Shown: positions 31,930 to 44,560 of the stretch, piece by piece
How positions within the stretch are numbered: position 1 is the first letter of the stretch
How the letters are laid out: each line of letters starts with the position of its first letter
NCBI GenBank assembly: GCA_022813625.1
Contig: JAKLMB010000015.1
Coordinates: 744,001 to 808,000, forward strand
Source: Aaosphaeria pasadenensis
Lineage: Eukaryota > Ascomycota > Dothideomycetes > Pleosporales
Length of the DNA: 64,000 nucleotides
Direction: 5' to 3'
The notes under the pieces: model-generated
Told to the model about the DNA's origin: nothing
Seen by the model: only the letters and a program-made list of their open reading frames with translations
The model's database searches: none
Made by a program: the position numbers and the translations under genes

Positions 31930-34900
31930 CTACTCAACGCCATCATGCCAATCGTCTTCACTCTCATCTTCCTCGCTGCCTTCCCCGTCTCTATCGTGCT
32001 GCCGAGTTTCAACAGACACGCCACCTGTACTTTCGGTGTCCATGGCATTCTCCATCTCCTCTTCCAGAATCTTGCACGCCTCCCACGCCGCAATCGTCTC
32101 AGCATTAAGCTTCTTCACCCCCTCCACCACCCCTCCCACATCCTCACCCCCAACCTGAACCTGCACTCTCGTGAAGCCCTTCTTTCCGCCTGCTCCATGC
32201 CCATCCCCATCCTCAGCACCTACACTAACATACCTAACCTCCTTCTCCTTCGCCAAAATCCCCAACCTCTCCTTCGGATGCAAACAATCGACCCCATCCC
32301 TCAGAATCCTCTCCATCAACCCCACAACCCCAAACCTCCCCAGCAACCCCTCACAAGCCTCAACATCCCCCTGACTATCCACCCACACGGCCCCGATGAC
32401 GCTCTCAACAATGTCGCTCAGGAACTTCGGCGCGTCGTTCAGCGCAAGCAAGTGCCACGGATACCTGTCGTCGCTTTCCAGTGCCGCGAGGATACGTCCG
32501 CGCGTGCGGTTGTGCTGGGCGAGCGCCTCGTCGCGGCAGGCGATCAGCTGTTGGGACCCGTGACGCAGGTAGTGGTGTAGGGCTCTGGGGGTGGGTTCCT
32601 CGGGCTGGAAGGTCGTTTTGTTGGTTATCGGGGGCGCGGGGATCGTGGTTTCGAACATGAGGAAGGTGATGATGGAGGCGTTGACGAGGCTTGTGCGGAT
32701 GGAGTGCATGGTGTGGTGGGGGAGTGGTGGGTGGTGGGCGAAGAGGCGACGGGACACGATGTAGTCGAGGATGGCGTCGCCGAGGAACTCGAGACGCTCG
32801 TAGGACCGGATGGTGGTGATGGGGCCGGTGTAGGAGCCGTGGGTTAGGGATTCGAGGAGGAGGTATGGCTTGCTGAAGGTGTGGCCGGTGAGGGTTTCGA
32901 GGGCGGTGATGTCTTGCGGGAGGAGGTCGGATGGGGCGGCGTTGTAGAGGGCGGTGTTGGCTTCAGGGACGGTCGTCCATGGTTCTTGGTGGATTATGGT
33001 TTGTGCGCATTGCACGGCGGATGAGAGACCTCCTAGGACGTAGGATGTGCCGATGAGGGACTCGACGACGTCGGCGAGGACTTTGGAGGAGCACTGTGTC
33101 GATTGGGGCGGGTGGGATCGGTCCAATACGTCGTTCACGTATCGTGGTGCCCATTTCGACCCTGTGAAGCGCTTCCTGATGATGAATCTGTACAGCGAGG
33201 ATGCCATATTGACTTTAGTGAGGAACTTATTATTGACAATCTTTTCCTTCTTACTGGTCAAGAAATGCTCTGGCCAGGTCGGGTGTATGGCCATTACGTG
33301 AAGAGTGGCAATCAATTTGAGTAAACAGTCCCCTAGGAACTCCAATCTCTCATAATTCTCTTCCTCCCCAGTGGAGGTCGATGTGATCGCTTGGACAATC
33401 AATGGAAGGTTTTCAGGCGTAAAAGAAAGAGGCCTCATGATGTCTTTGCAGAGGCGCTCTGCTATCATGTAATTTTCCATTTTCGATAAGATGGACGGTA
33501 GGAACAGGGCAAATATGGAGAAGGAAAGTGGCACTTTTCTCACAGTACAGCTTTGAGTGTATGCAACTTCGATCCTGGTGTATGCGCTGTTTTGTGCCAC
33601 AGCTTGGTACACTGGATGCAGAAAGTCTCGTCGTTTGGGTGCTCTGATGAGCTGTAACTGACCTGCCCCTGTCTCAGCTGTTGCTCTCGACCTCTCAGCA
33701 AGCATCCAGTGTCGCAGATCCCCCTCAACTGATATCCATCCCCATTCAGCTGCTGCTCGATCAGTCATGTGGATCGCACTCTGTGACCCGGTGATATGTT
33801 CAAGCCATAATTGAAGCTTCGGAAGGTTCCATGCCAGTCCATCCGCGTCGCAAGGTGCCAGTAGCCAGAGGAAGTCATATCTCTCGTCTGGCATTCTTCC
33901 CTGGAACACGGAGTAGAGTAGTTCCCTGGTCACTATTCTCATAACCCGAATCATGTCCTGATTGTACGTAGACCTTGGCAAAGGAGTAGTCGTGACTCTG
34001 TAATACTTCGTCGAGTTCCAGTACAGTGGGAACTCGGGGATCACTGGCAGCAAGCATGCTGTTGATAGGGTCATATAAACAGGCTGCTCGCCTGTGGTTT
34101 CCAACATTATTAGCACTCGATCATAAGTATGCGGTTCCTGTGCCTGGCACTCGGCTAGCGGAATCCAAGGATCAAAAGGAGGTCCTATCTGGATCAAGGA
34201 TGATCTTTGATCAAACTCAGCAGTCTCCTCAACTTCCACTGAGTGGGCTGGGAGGAGATTATCATTGACCAAACCTGCCTTGTGTAAAGCTACATAGGCT
34301 TGGAAGGAAACATCCTTTTTGGCTGCGCGCTCCGTTACCCATGATTTTTCGCTGTGTGCTTTTCGCATAGAAGATTCTATGGAAATGGGTAGTGTGACTG
34401 TTGCCGTAATGGTGCCTACTGTAGATTCGTGGAATTCAAATTGGGGCCTCGAGTCCACAAAAGGTCCTGCAGCAACAACCGCGCAGAAGTGATGGAGATG
34501 TTGGGATGCATTGTCGCCTGTGAGAAGGGCGCTATGATATGTCAGCCTTTGGGCTCTCAAACATAGAAGAGAATCGGGGCAGTATACTCACCCAGTACTA
34601 GGAACCTGGTAGCGAAATGGGCAATCTTCTTCAAGCATTTCCTTTGCCTCCGCTTGTTCGATTTCTCTTCTATCTTCCAGATATGCTCTTCTCATCTCTT
34701 CTTCTAGTTCTTCCCATGATCTAGGAGATCGTTTAGTACTAGTTGCTGGAGTGAAGATGATGTACTTCGATCGACTTTTCCTTGCCCGGCCCCGACGTTG
34801 AACGAAAGACTTGAGGTTCTTCGGACTCTCGAAGCATATCACAAGATTGCAACTAGAGACGTCAATCCCTTCTTCAAGCACACTAGTGGCGAGGATGAGA

Positions 34901-36521
34901 TTTTTCGCTCCATTCCGGAACTCATCGAGAGTATTCTTCTGGTTTCGAGACTCGACGAGATCTGCTATGTTCTTCTTTCGTCTCGTGGACGTGGACGTTC
35001 CCGTGAAGGTACTGATGTTGAAGGAGTCCTTGATGCGAGGATGATTGGAAAGCGTTTCAGCTAGAGTTGCAACCCAGACACGTTGTTCTACGAAGACGAG
35101 ACCCGTGAATCCATCACCTGCCTCAGCTTCAAGTAAGTTTATCAGAGCTTCGACTTTGGGTGATAGGCCATCTGGTGCAACGGCACTGGACTTAGCAGGG
35201 AATGTGTGCTGGATGTTTGTCAGTATTTTCGTCAAATGCTGTCTCTCACTCTCTCTTGCGTGGAACAGTTGGTCGTCTGAGGTCCGAACAGCCTCGAAGA
35301 ATCGCGAAAGGCACTTATCAAGATACCAATTCGTGGGTGACAGTCCAAGTTCGTCTTGCATAGCTTTACCTTTTTCCGCTAAGCCTTTGAGCTGTTGCGT
35401 GCAGTATGTGTCTCTGCCGATAAACACCTTCTCCAATTGTTTCGAGCGGTCATAGCCACTGTGGTGCTGCTGGAGAAGGTCCAAGACATATGGATCGGCC
35501 ATAATGTCGTATGACAGAAACGCATTGAACAATGAGTCTAGAAGCGGAGACTGGGTGTATGCTAGGTCGACCAACGGATAGACGATGTTTTGAATCTGAG
35601 GTTGGTAGACAAACCGAATCAGTTCCAAGCGGTGGAGCTTCGGCGTCTTTGCAGTCGCATTCATGTTTCTTTCAAGTTCCCTAGTGCTGTCAGTTTGAAA
35701 GAAATGCATAAGCCATCCAATACATGTAGCATACTGAAGGTCATTTTTGGTTGCTCTGGCTTTCATCACTGGACTAGCGCTCAATCCCAAAATCTTTGGG
35801 AGGACAGATCTATCTATACCCAGACGTGGAATATAGAAGTCTGCCATAATGCGGTTGGCAGGGTGATTTGAGGTACAATGATGAGCTTGAACTAACGTTA
35901 GTAAACCTTACCATGTTGCGTATCCAGTTCACTTAGTGACGTACCTTCGTCAAAGATGATCAATGCGAGCTTTTCCATTCTGACAAAAGCGTGAGTGAGT
36001 GCATCACAAAGTACTTGATGCGTCGAAATGACCACTCGAACATTTCTCAGAACATCGTCCCAGGTGCTTTGATCAGTCCAGCGATCTACATTGTCCTTGC
36101 CAGAGAGAATCTGGATATTGTATTGTGGTAAGTTGACTTTGAACACTTCAAATTGCTGTTCACACAGAGTGACTGTAGGTGCCAAAAACCAAACCAGCTC
36201 GTAAAAGTCAGTATAGGTAATAGCTGAAAGGTAACTTCAATATTGCATACCTGCTCGGGCTTACACAGTTCCAACTCAGCAGCTGTACGCGCTAACGCTC
36301 TGTATGACTTGTGAGACTTGCTTAACTCAAGGAGCAATTGGAGATTACATATGAGTTTTGCCGGCGCCTGTATCCATCGCAACTATAATGTTGGCCTTCA
36401 AGCTTTCCTTCACCATCTCAGCCTGATAGGAGCGGAGACGGAAAGTCTCATCTCGAAATCCGGCTTCGACTGTGACGCCATCACCGGCGGTATCTCCAAG
36501 GTTGTTTAGATCGGATTCCAT
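31930..36521 (-). CDS. DCL2: Dicer-like protein 2
   Basis: RNase III-helicase that cuts double-stranded RNA into small RNAs for quelling and antiviral defence in fungi. Five exons (36521-36349, 36299-36251, 36197-35945, 35885-34592, 34531-31930) give 1,456 residues. Helicase: Walker A DTGAGKTHI (50-58), FLAPTVTLCEQQ, DEAH at 157-160 rebuilt across an intron, and motif VI QRRGRARKS. A Dicer dimerisation-like region lies after residue 590. RNase IIIa has ERLEFLGDCLLK (about 984) with KVLADVVESLIG; RNase IIIb has ERLEFLGDAILD (about 1166) with KFLSDIVESVIG, so all acidic catalytic residues look present. I do not recognise a canonical PAZ domain. The C-terminus holds at most a degenerate dsRNA-binding domain, then an acidic tail. 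Splice sites were set so that each helicase motif reads correctly. Confidence 0.92.
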
Positions 36522-36957
36522 GGTAATCGAAAAGATAAGATATCATTGTATGATAAACTTCCAAATTTCCTCTCGCCAGGCAACTCTTTAAGTACGCAGG
36601 TAGGTTCCACTGCTTTGGTACTCAGCAATGTAAACGAACTAATCGATGATGTTTGCGCTAGGCCTCTTTTAGCGACGAGGGACCAGAGGCGTCAGTCAGT
36701 GGTAGCTGGAGGTAAAAGTAATCGGAGTAAACAATAGCTTCAAATCTCCATATATCGAGTATTCAGACATGGTCAAATTATCAGATGAAGATCGTAGTCA
36801 TGATCATAACATAATTCATACATATGATCGTCTAGGAGCAGCTGAAGGGCCTGCATGATGTGTGTTTGGTCATATGCTCTTAGGGCAATGCAGCGTAAGC
36901 GCTGATAGCCTCTCTATGAAGTCACCAACTCCTCATGATAGTGCGTCAACCCGTAGC
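36522..36957. other. Intergenic, DCL2 promoter and proteasome gene 3' flank
   Basis: AT-leaning DNA without coding signal. Confidence 0.4.
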
Positions 36958-37974
36958 TCACAAATTCGTCAGGTAGTCCTCGACCTCTTGGGAGCTGAGC
37001 TTTCTGAATCGCGGGCCCACTGCGCCTTCGACACCTTCAATCCCCAACAGCCTCTCCTCGGGAGGACCAACAATGCCAATCTCCACTGTCTCACCGTTCA
37101 TCTCTCCTTCTATCGTCTCCTTCAAGGTGAGGAGGGCGATGTGGATCGCATCTTCGAGTTCTAAGCCTTCGGTGTACCTCTTCTCGAGGAACGTCTTTGC
37201 GCTAGTTGCACTCTTGCCGATAGCGGTGGCCTTCCAGGGAAAGTAGCTACCACTGGGGTCGACTTGATACAGACTTGGGCCACCTTTGAGGATGCCACCA
37301 GTCTTGCCACTGACCTTCTTCTTCTCAGGGTCTGTCATATCCTCGTCCTTCTCCTCCTTCTCGGGCTCAATGCCATCATCCCATCCAGCAATAAGCAAGC
37401 TAACACCGTACGGTCGGACACCACCGGACTGCGTAGCCTCCTGCATGACTCTGGCAACGTCCTGTACCAATATCCTCGTGGGTGGGTATTCGTTGTAGAT
37501 GCGTTTGTAGCCAGTATGTGACACCTTTCGTGCCTTGTCGACGAGAACTCGATAGTCCGGTCCCATTCCCGAGTAAACCATGCCAATATTGGGTGTTATG
37601 AGGCTCACTTTGGATGAAGACTGGGAGTCGATGAGCGGTGATGAAGACTTCTTCTCGGTGGCGAGCACGATTCCATTGGTAGCTGTTTTTGTTAATAGGA
37701 TATTCATAATGGAAACCATGGGTCCCACGCACCTTTGATTCCTAAAGAGGTGACACCTTGGTTGACGGCATTCAAGGCATATTCTACGCTCAGTCAATAT
37801 CTACACTGCAGGCCAAGTAGACGCATGGCCATGACAGGATGATATAGCATACCAATTTGAACCAGTTTGCCACTGTTGACATGTTAGCATTACATTATGC
37901 CCCTCATATGCTGCCGGAGGAGGTGTTTACCTGGGGGAGAAAGTGGTGAGCGAGAACGAGTACCGATCCGCCAT
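36958..37974 (-). CDS. PRE8: 20S proteasome subunit alpha-2
   Basis: Alpha-ring subunit of the 20S core, shaping the gated entrance. Exons 37974-37931, 37872-37853, 37783-37733 and 37682-36958 encode 279 residues. The N-terminus MADRYSFSLTTFSPSGKLVQ and IEYALNAVNQGVTSLGIKAT is the alpha-2/PSMA2 signature, followed by NGIVLATEKKSSSPL, IGMVYSGMGPDYRVLVDKAR and YNEYPPTRILVQDVARVMQE. It is longer than yeast Pre8 because of a charged insert of about 29 residues (143-171, EPEKEEKDEDMTDPEKKK...) before GPSLYQVDPSGSYFPWKATA. The first three exons are tiny (44, 20 and 51 bp) and were placed by the very conserved N-terminus. Confidence 0.95.
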
Positions 37975-38461
37975 CTTGGAGTGATTTTAATATTTGAGCG
38001 ACAGCGATTCAAATGTACGAGACCAAGTCGCTGTGAGGAGTTGTTGAATGAGGCTGGTGTAGATTGGTGATATTGGAGAAGGTCGGAGCTACGAGCTTCA
38101 GTTAGGCAAGCTTGAGGATGCGCGGCGTTCAAATGCCAAGAATCTGGACAGTTCAAGATCACGTGCAAATCTAGGAGCTTGGGCCTTCGTCGTCTTCCAA
38201 CTCAATTTTGAGCCTCTGATCTTCCACCACTTTCCACCATACTTCGTCCGTTGCTCATGCGACCACCTAGGTCTGCAAACGTGTCCTGTCGAAGTGTCAG
38301 GTCTACTCATGTAGTGCAATATCAAATTGATCTGCAGCAGGTTTGCGCCTGGCAACTACAATCCAGTTTCATCCATTGATTGCCCTGCCCTGTCTTTTGG
38401 CATGCTCAAACACCAGCACCCTTTCTAGGCTTTGCACTCCCGCTCTTTTACCTCCGCCATC
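37975..38461. other. Divergent promoter, PRE8 and RING-CH gene
   Basis: Upstream DNA of two divergent genes. No further feature recognised. Confidence 0.4.
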
Positions 38462-39499
38462 ATGTCATCTTCTGGCTTTCAAGCCATGCCAGGTTGGTAC
38501 TGGCCAGACGACGTACCGAAGAATGAAGCAACTCAGGACGCATCACAATCCTCTCGAGCGCAAACGCAATCCCCTCCAGATGCTTCAGCTTCCGGCACGA
38601 CTCCACGGGCGGGACAAGGCGCGCAATCTTCTAGACGTCGAACACATTGGCCGCCTAGACAATGCAGGATATGTCTAGAAACCGTGCAGCCGACCACCCA
38701 TGTCCCCTCCGAGAATCTGCCTGGCTTCCTACAATCCCCACCGAATGTTACATATGAAGACGAGGGTGGTCGCTTGATCAGACCATGCCTTTGCAAAGGT
38801 TCTTCTAAGTATGTTCATGACAATTGTTTGCAAGCATGGCGCCATGCCGATCCTAGCTATGGTCGCCGTAACTACTGGCAATGCCCGACTTGTGGCTTCA
38901 AGTACCGGCTCGCGCGCCTTGGATGGGGTAGATGGGTGGCAAGCACAAGTAGGTTTCTCGAGGCTTGTAGATCCCTCTTGAATCGCTAACAGACCTAGCT
39001 GCCCAAGTATCATTGACAGTCATCATTCTTTTTGCAGTAGTTTTCATACTTGGATTCATCGCAGATCCCATAATCAACTTGTATGTTGACCCATGGAGCT
39101 TCTTTCCACCATGGTCTAGTCAAGAATATGACTATTATTATGAGGATGACGAGCCAGTTGGATGGTTTGAGCACTTTGCGAAAGGATTTGCCAGTATGGG
39201 TGTGATCGGATTTCTCAAAATGCTTATCGCAAGTCCCCTTGCTTACTTTAGGATTGGCGGTGGAGGCAGAAGAAACACAGGACGTGATCGATATGAGCAA
39301 ATCAGCTGGATCATCATTCTTATAGGCGTCTTTACATTTTTGGCGGTATGTATCACTCGTCTTCCTTCCAGCCGCTCTAACACAATGCTAATTACCTTAG
39401 GCAATCTTTAAAGGCGTGCGTGCGTGGAGTCGACGTACCCTTGAACGTGCTGGAGAACGTGTTGTTGATGTTCAAGGCGACGATGACGATGACGATTGA
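38462..39499 (+). CDS. RING-CH (MARCH-type) membrane E3 ubiquitin ligase
   Basis: Three exons (38462-38948, 38999-39345, 39401-39499), 310 residues. A Ser/Gln-rich N-terminus leads to a C4HC3 RING-CH finger: CRIC, then CLCKGSSKYVHDNCLQAW (CxC...H..C) and CPTC, followed by FKYRLARLGWGRW. Two hydrophobic segments come after it: VSLTVIILFAVVFILGFIA and SWIIILIGVFTFLAAIF, with an acidic, Tyr-rich loop between. The protein ends in an Asp run. MARCH-family ligases ubiquitylate membrane proteins for ER or endosomal turnover. This one is far shorter than Doa10/Ssm4 and its targets are unknown. Transcript evidence would be needed for the last small exon, though its frame and splice sites are good. Confidence 0.85.
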
Positions 39500-39909
39500 C
39501 GATGACCCTCCGTAGCACACGAGGATTGTGTCCACCCCAGAATGGAGTGCAATACTGCATTCATACACTACAGAGTTTCATTGCCTCAGCAGCCCTACTA
39601 CCGTTCGATCCCGGTCATCTCGCACTACCTTTTTAAGTGGCCACATGGTTTAGCCAGCCGTGTCCATTAGTCTACGTGCGTATATCAAACAGCCTACGAA
39701 TGTTATGATATCTTGTCACGTTTTGTGCGGATGTTAAGACCCGTAGCGCTTCCGCCAACCACTCCCTCAGTTCAGCTTCACTACTCCGGTGACCTTGCAC
39801 AGCTGTAATGTGGGGCTTCAAGCTCAATGTGAATGGTACATCTTCATGTAGATAATAATATAATTTCTCTCTATGTTTATTGCTTGCAACGTATCGTTTC
39901 CAAACATGA
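39500..39909. other. Convergent 3' region
   Basis: 3' flanks of the RING-CH gene and the coiled-coil gene. Nothing else seen. Confidence 0.4.
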
Positions 39910-41573
39910 TCATCCTACCCCACAACAAACCCTTGCCGGGAGTAATACATTGCTGATGTCTGGCCTGTCGCCAAATTCATCACCAAACTTTTCCAGACAA
40001 GGAAATACACAGAATGCAAATCGACGGTCAAGGAAGACATCTCCATCCTCATCAAGAGCGTCGAAATTGTTCACATCCTCCATTCTCTGTCCATCAAATG
40101 GTTGTGCCTTTCCATCTTGACTCCGGAAAAAGAGTACTGCGTATTGAGCCTTCTGCATTAAAAGCAAATGTTGTAAATCTGCTGCCGCCAAAATAATACT
40201 ATGGAGGGTCGTCTCCGCCTGTGGGGTTAGATTCATCGAAGTAAGCGTGAAAAGCTGGTGCTGTATGTTATTGGCGATTCGGTGGACAATGTTCTGACGC
40301 TCTTGTCGAAGAGTTGGTTCACCCGTGCTCTTCTCTAAGGCGCGTACTGTGGCTCGTCGCCACTCATGATACTCTGCGGTATTGCTGCAGATACATGACG
40401 CCAATTGCCGGGCTGCTGAAAGGGGACCCGTCTCGGGCAACCCTACGTATATAGCTTCCCGGAAAATAGGCATTATTGCGTTAGAAACGAGAGCTTGGCA
40501 GAAGCCGAGCCGGTCAGATGAAGCAATCTCCTCAAAGCGAGGATATATGAAGTGGAGAATTTTCTTCAACTCCGAATCTGCATTATTGAAATTCAATTTC
40601 GTACGGCGATAGTTTGAAACGACAAACTCGCGTATACGATGGTACAGCTGGTCGACACGCTCGGTAAAGTCACTGTCCGTGACTTGATTGTCCACTCGAG
40701 TCATAGCGGAGATACTATGCTTAAGATCTAGAAGCTGTTGTAGCCTTTGTTGGGACTCCTTTTCGGTATTGTGAAGGCGAGATGTAAGCTCCTGCCACTC
40801 AATAGAGGTTCGAGATGGTGTTTGGAAATCAGCGCTCCTCCGTGCATCATGCTGCGGGTACTGGAGCCCAGCGACTTGTCCCTGAAAGGTGTGGGTTTCA
40901 TCCAGCAGGTCATGATCCCGATAGCTAGAAGTTGACCGACGCGGAGATGATTTGTTCAAATGATCACGATGATCTTCGATACTACGTCGACCGATTGAGA
41001 TTTGCTCTAAGCTCCTGCGATCTGTTGTGTCTAAGGAGTTTGGGTGTTCTTCGATCGTTTCTCGATAGGTTTCATCATGGTGCCTGGCTTTCTCCAGCTG
41101 CTCCCGGAGTCTATCTTGTTCCTCTTTAGCAAACGCTAGTGCTTTTTCAAGCTCCGCTATCCGGTCAATTGCTCGAGTATCCTGACTACTCGCTATGCTT
41201 TCGGGGGTTGTGTGCTCCGCCGTTGTCTCGTCACGGTCCTGCTCATCCGCCGCCGGATGAGGACTGATAGGATCCGGGTCTTTTGTAGATCTTGATCGAA
41301 GCATATCATTGAAGGGAATTTTTCGTCGGTGCAGGTCATCCTTGGTTTTGGGCGTTGCAACTGCGACCTTGGGAGGTGCGCTGATGGTGGAGGGAGCTTG
41401 TGCCTTGGAACTACGCGATGTACCTTTGAGAGGCCGCTTAAGCCGATTGGAAAAGTCTGGAGGCGTTAGATATGTGTAGAATGGACTTAAGCCTCTCCCA
41501 GACGGGAACCGATATAATGTCAAAGCGAAGAGACGACGAGCTTACCGGAGGCTTTTCCCTTCGTTTCGGTCAT
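39910..41573 (-). CDS. Coiled-coil protein of unknown function
   Basis: Two exons, 41573-41546 and 41456-39910, encode 524 residues. I set the start at 41573 (MTETKGKAS) because the downstream frame lacks a good ATG, and a GTAAGC donor, a CTAAC branch site and a CCAG acceptor join it cleanly to DFSNRLKRPLKG. The N-terminal ~100 residues are basic and Ser/Pro-rich. A coiled coil (IAELEKALAFAKEEQDRLRE, continuing) is followed by Arg/Ser/Asp-rich sequence and a second helical stretch. The C-terminal ~250 residues look folded and helical (VDQLYHRIREFVVSNYRRTK; LGFCQALVSNAIMPIFREAI). I do not recognise a family; fungal proteins of this style are often left as hypothetical or involucrin-like. Confidence 0.72.
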
Positions 41574-42062
41574 GCCTGCTGCGCATCTGGTGGAATTCAG
41601 ATGAACGGTAATGAGGGAGCACTTTGCTTTGCCATGTTGGCTTTGCAACCACTTCTCAACGACTTCAAAGCCTTTATCGAGGCGACCAGCGGGTGATGTT
41701 ATGGATGCCTGGGAACGGGCCGGGACGGGTGGACTGGTTTATTGGCGGGGTAAACATGAAATCTCACCGCCACAAACACAGTTAGCCACGCGACGACGAT
41801 CTATCGCTGAACCTCATCCTTCTGCCAGGCGTCAGAGTCTGAGCATGCATAACACGTGCCAAGGCTGTTTCAATGCTCTTCAGGCACCCATCTGAATGAC
41901 CTCGAGGTTGTACCTCTCCTTAACTTTACGAAGGACACTTTTTCGCACATTCTTTTGGTTCAAATAGACTGCGACATCGTTTCGCGCGGGGCCCCTTAGC
42001 ACCCTTGCATACGAGCATTGCATAATTATCTTTCGCGTTTATACCGGACCTATTTAAGCAGG
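41574..42062. other. Divergent promoter, coiled-coil gene and Hsp70-like gene
   Basis: Upstream DNA of both genes. No other feature seen. Confidence 0.4.
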
Positions 42063-44160
42063 ATGAACAGCGGTTACATAACAAGGAGTGCGAATACTCC
42101 TTATACATTCAATCCCACTACCAATCATAGCACAGCCCCTGTACCAAGTGACCCCAAGGCTCCACAGGATCGGCTGATTGTTGGTGTGGACTTTGGGACT
42201 ACATACAGTGGTGCGTTCAGATAAAAACTCCCGATGACTATTTGGTCGATAGGATTTTGCTGATATAGAATAGGCGTAGCTGCTGTTTATTCTGCAACAC
42301 CAGAAGATGTTGATATCATCAAAACATGGCCGGGTGGGAACGGTATAGATTCTCCATTAATAACCAGCGATATCTGAAACTAAGATTCATGATTTAGGAA
42401 TTACGTCCGATAAAGTTCCCACTGAGATAGCCTATCAAACTCCACCACCAAATGGATCGAGTTCATCAGTGGACACAACCTCCGCAAAACAAGCCACCGT
42501 AAAGTGGGGGTTTCAATTCAAACCTGAGGAGACACGACTTCGATGCGTGAAGTTGTTTCTAGATCGGAATCAGAAGCTTCCACATTTTGTATCACCTCTC
42601 GAAACTGCTGCACAGCTCAAAAAGTATGGGAAAACCGTGAATGAAGCTGTATCAGATTACTTGAGCCAAATATACAAGCACACGATGGAGACTCTAACCA
42701 AAAGGTATGGGGAGACATTTATGGGCTTGACGAAAGTCCAGTTCGTTTTGACGGTACCTGCGGTGTGGTCAGATGCCGCGAAGGATGCCACTCTGAAAGC
42801 CGCAGAGAAAGCGGGCATGGGAAATAGACATGACCTCAAGTTGATTTCTGAGCCCGAGGCTGCCGCTGTATATACGCTGAAAGCGATTCAGCCCAACCAT
42901 CTTAGTGTTGGAGACAACTTCATTGTGTGCGACGCTGGTATGTATAATTGTCTGTAAACCTCCCAGCATACTAATCCCAAGATGTAGGCGGCGGAACGGT
43001 GGACTTAATAGCCTACAAGATTACGCAGCTAAATCCCCTTCGTGTCGAAGAATCAGCAGTAGGTACCGGTGGCCTCTGTGGTTCCGCTTTTCTGAACTAC
43101 CGCTTTGAGGATCATGTAAAGAGCCGAATTGGCACAGAGAGGTACAATACGATGCGGGAAAAGAAAGCGAAAACCTGGAACATGGGCCTCAAATACTTTG
43201 AAGAGTTCGTCAAGCGAAATTTCAATGAGGACGAGCACAACGAAGTCAATGTGCCATTCCCTGGACTCCCTGACGATGAGGAGGCTGGCCTCGACTCCGG
43301 ATTTCTTGTCATGAGTGCGGAGCAGGTAAAGGATATCTTTGAGCCAGTGGTGCAAGAAGTTATCGATCTGGTCGAGGGCCAAGTGCAAAGTATCCGACAA
43401 AAAGGAGGGCTTGTGTGTGGCATTGTGCTGGTGGGTGGCTTTGGCCAAAGCAATTATCTGTACAGCAGAATGAAGGCACACTTTAACAGCGCTCCACCAC
43501 CTCCATATACAGAGCGACCAACACATGCGGTCGCACTGAGCGCACCGCAATCGATTGAGGTCATGCACCCAATGTATGCATGGACAGCGGTAGTCCGAGG
43601 CGCGGTTCTCAGAGGCTTGGAAGGAAGTATGGTGGTTAGTCGACGAAGTAGGTGGCACTATGGGACCTCTTATGCGACGGTGTTCGACGAAGCAAAGCAT
43701 CCCATTTCCGATCGATACTGGAGTCCCTTATGGGAGAGATGGATGGTCAGCGATCGTTTACAATGGCACATTTCAAAGGTAGAAATCTTCTCCTGGCTCA
43801 TTAGCAGCATGTACTAATATCATCCAGGGTGCTCAAGTCTCAGCTGATCAGCCGATATCCTTCCATTACACACGCAATTTCCGTCCAGGGCAGTCGTTAG
43901 TAGTAGAAGACGACTTGATAGCATGCGACCTGGACACTGCTCCTGATTCATACCGGAAAGGCCTCATAAATGTCTGTACTTTGACGACAGATCTGAACGC
44001 CGTACCTAAAAGTCTCTTCACACGTCTTACTACGACCAAAGGTGTCGAATTTGACAATCTCGATTTCACGCTGGATATGAAGATCGAGAGCGCAGGGCTA
44101 GTGTTTGAGTTGAAAGTGGATGGAGTCCGATACGGCGCTGTCAGTGCCAAATTTCATTGA
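42063..44160 (+). CDS. Hsp70-like actin-fold ATPase without a substrate-binding domain
   Basis: Five exons (42063-42210, 42274-42342, 42398-42937, 42988-43778, 43828-44160), 626 residues. Nucleotide-binding motifs of the Hsp70/actin fold are present: phosphate 1 VGVDFGTTYSG, then LTVPAVWSDAAKDATLKAAE, LISEPEAAAVYTL, phosphate 2 DAGGGTVDLIAYKI (spliced) and adenosine VLVGGFGQSNYL. The C-terminal part has no recognisable Hsp70 substrate-binding domain or EEVD-type tail. Fungi carry many such stand-alone Hsp70-like proteins; their clients and roles are mostly unknown. An upstream in-frame ATG at 42018 would add 15 residues; 42063 was preferred because the extra part is basic and poorly conserved in style. 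Confidence 0.88.
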
Positions 44161-44560
44161 GTAGGAGGTCGGTAATCTTTACACATTTTGAGTTGCCTAG
44201 GCGCTCAGGAGCTCCAGCAACATCGTGAGTTTAGCTTAATAGGATAGTACCTAGTAGGATTTGGCATCTGTTGTAAATGTAGATATATATGGATGATGAT
44301 GCATATAGGATGAACATTGGCAAAGCTACTTTGCATGACACTTCTTGATGCCTGTGTGAAATTATGCCACATCATGTTCTCCACATACTCTCACTCATGT
44401 GTGGTTCTGAGTGTCACGCAACATTAATAGACTTCGTAGGTTCTGATAAACGATAAGATCTGCGCTATCCCTATTATGGATAGCACCGTAGATCATGCTT
44501 GACTTCCCCAGAGGTAAACACGTCCGCGACAGCACGCGATACCCCACCACCACCGACGTA
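44161..44560. other. Intergenic, Hsp70-like gene to CENP-Q
   Basis: 3' flank with ATATATATGGATGATGATG-type simple sequence, then the short CENP-Q promoter. Confidence 0.4.

Noticed and set aside
31837..32580. 247-codon plus-strand frame over the DCL2 3' end
   Set aside because: Antisense shadow of the RNase IIIb region, whose minus-strand reading is clearly conserved.
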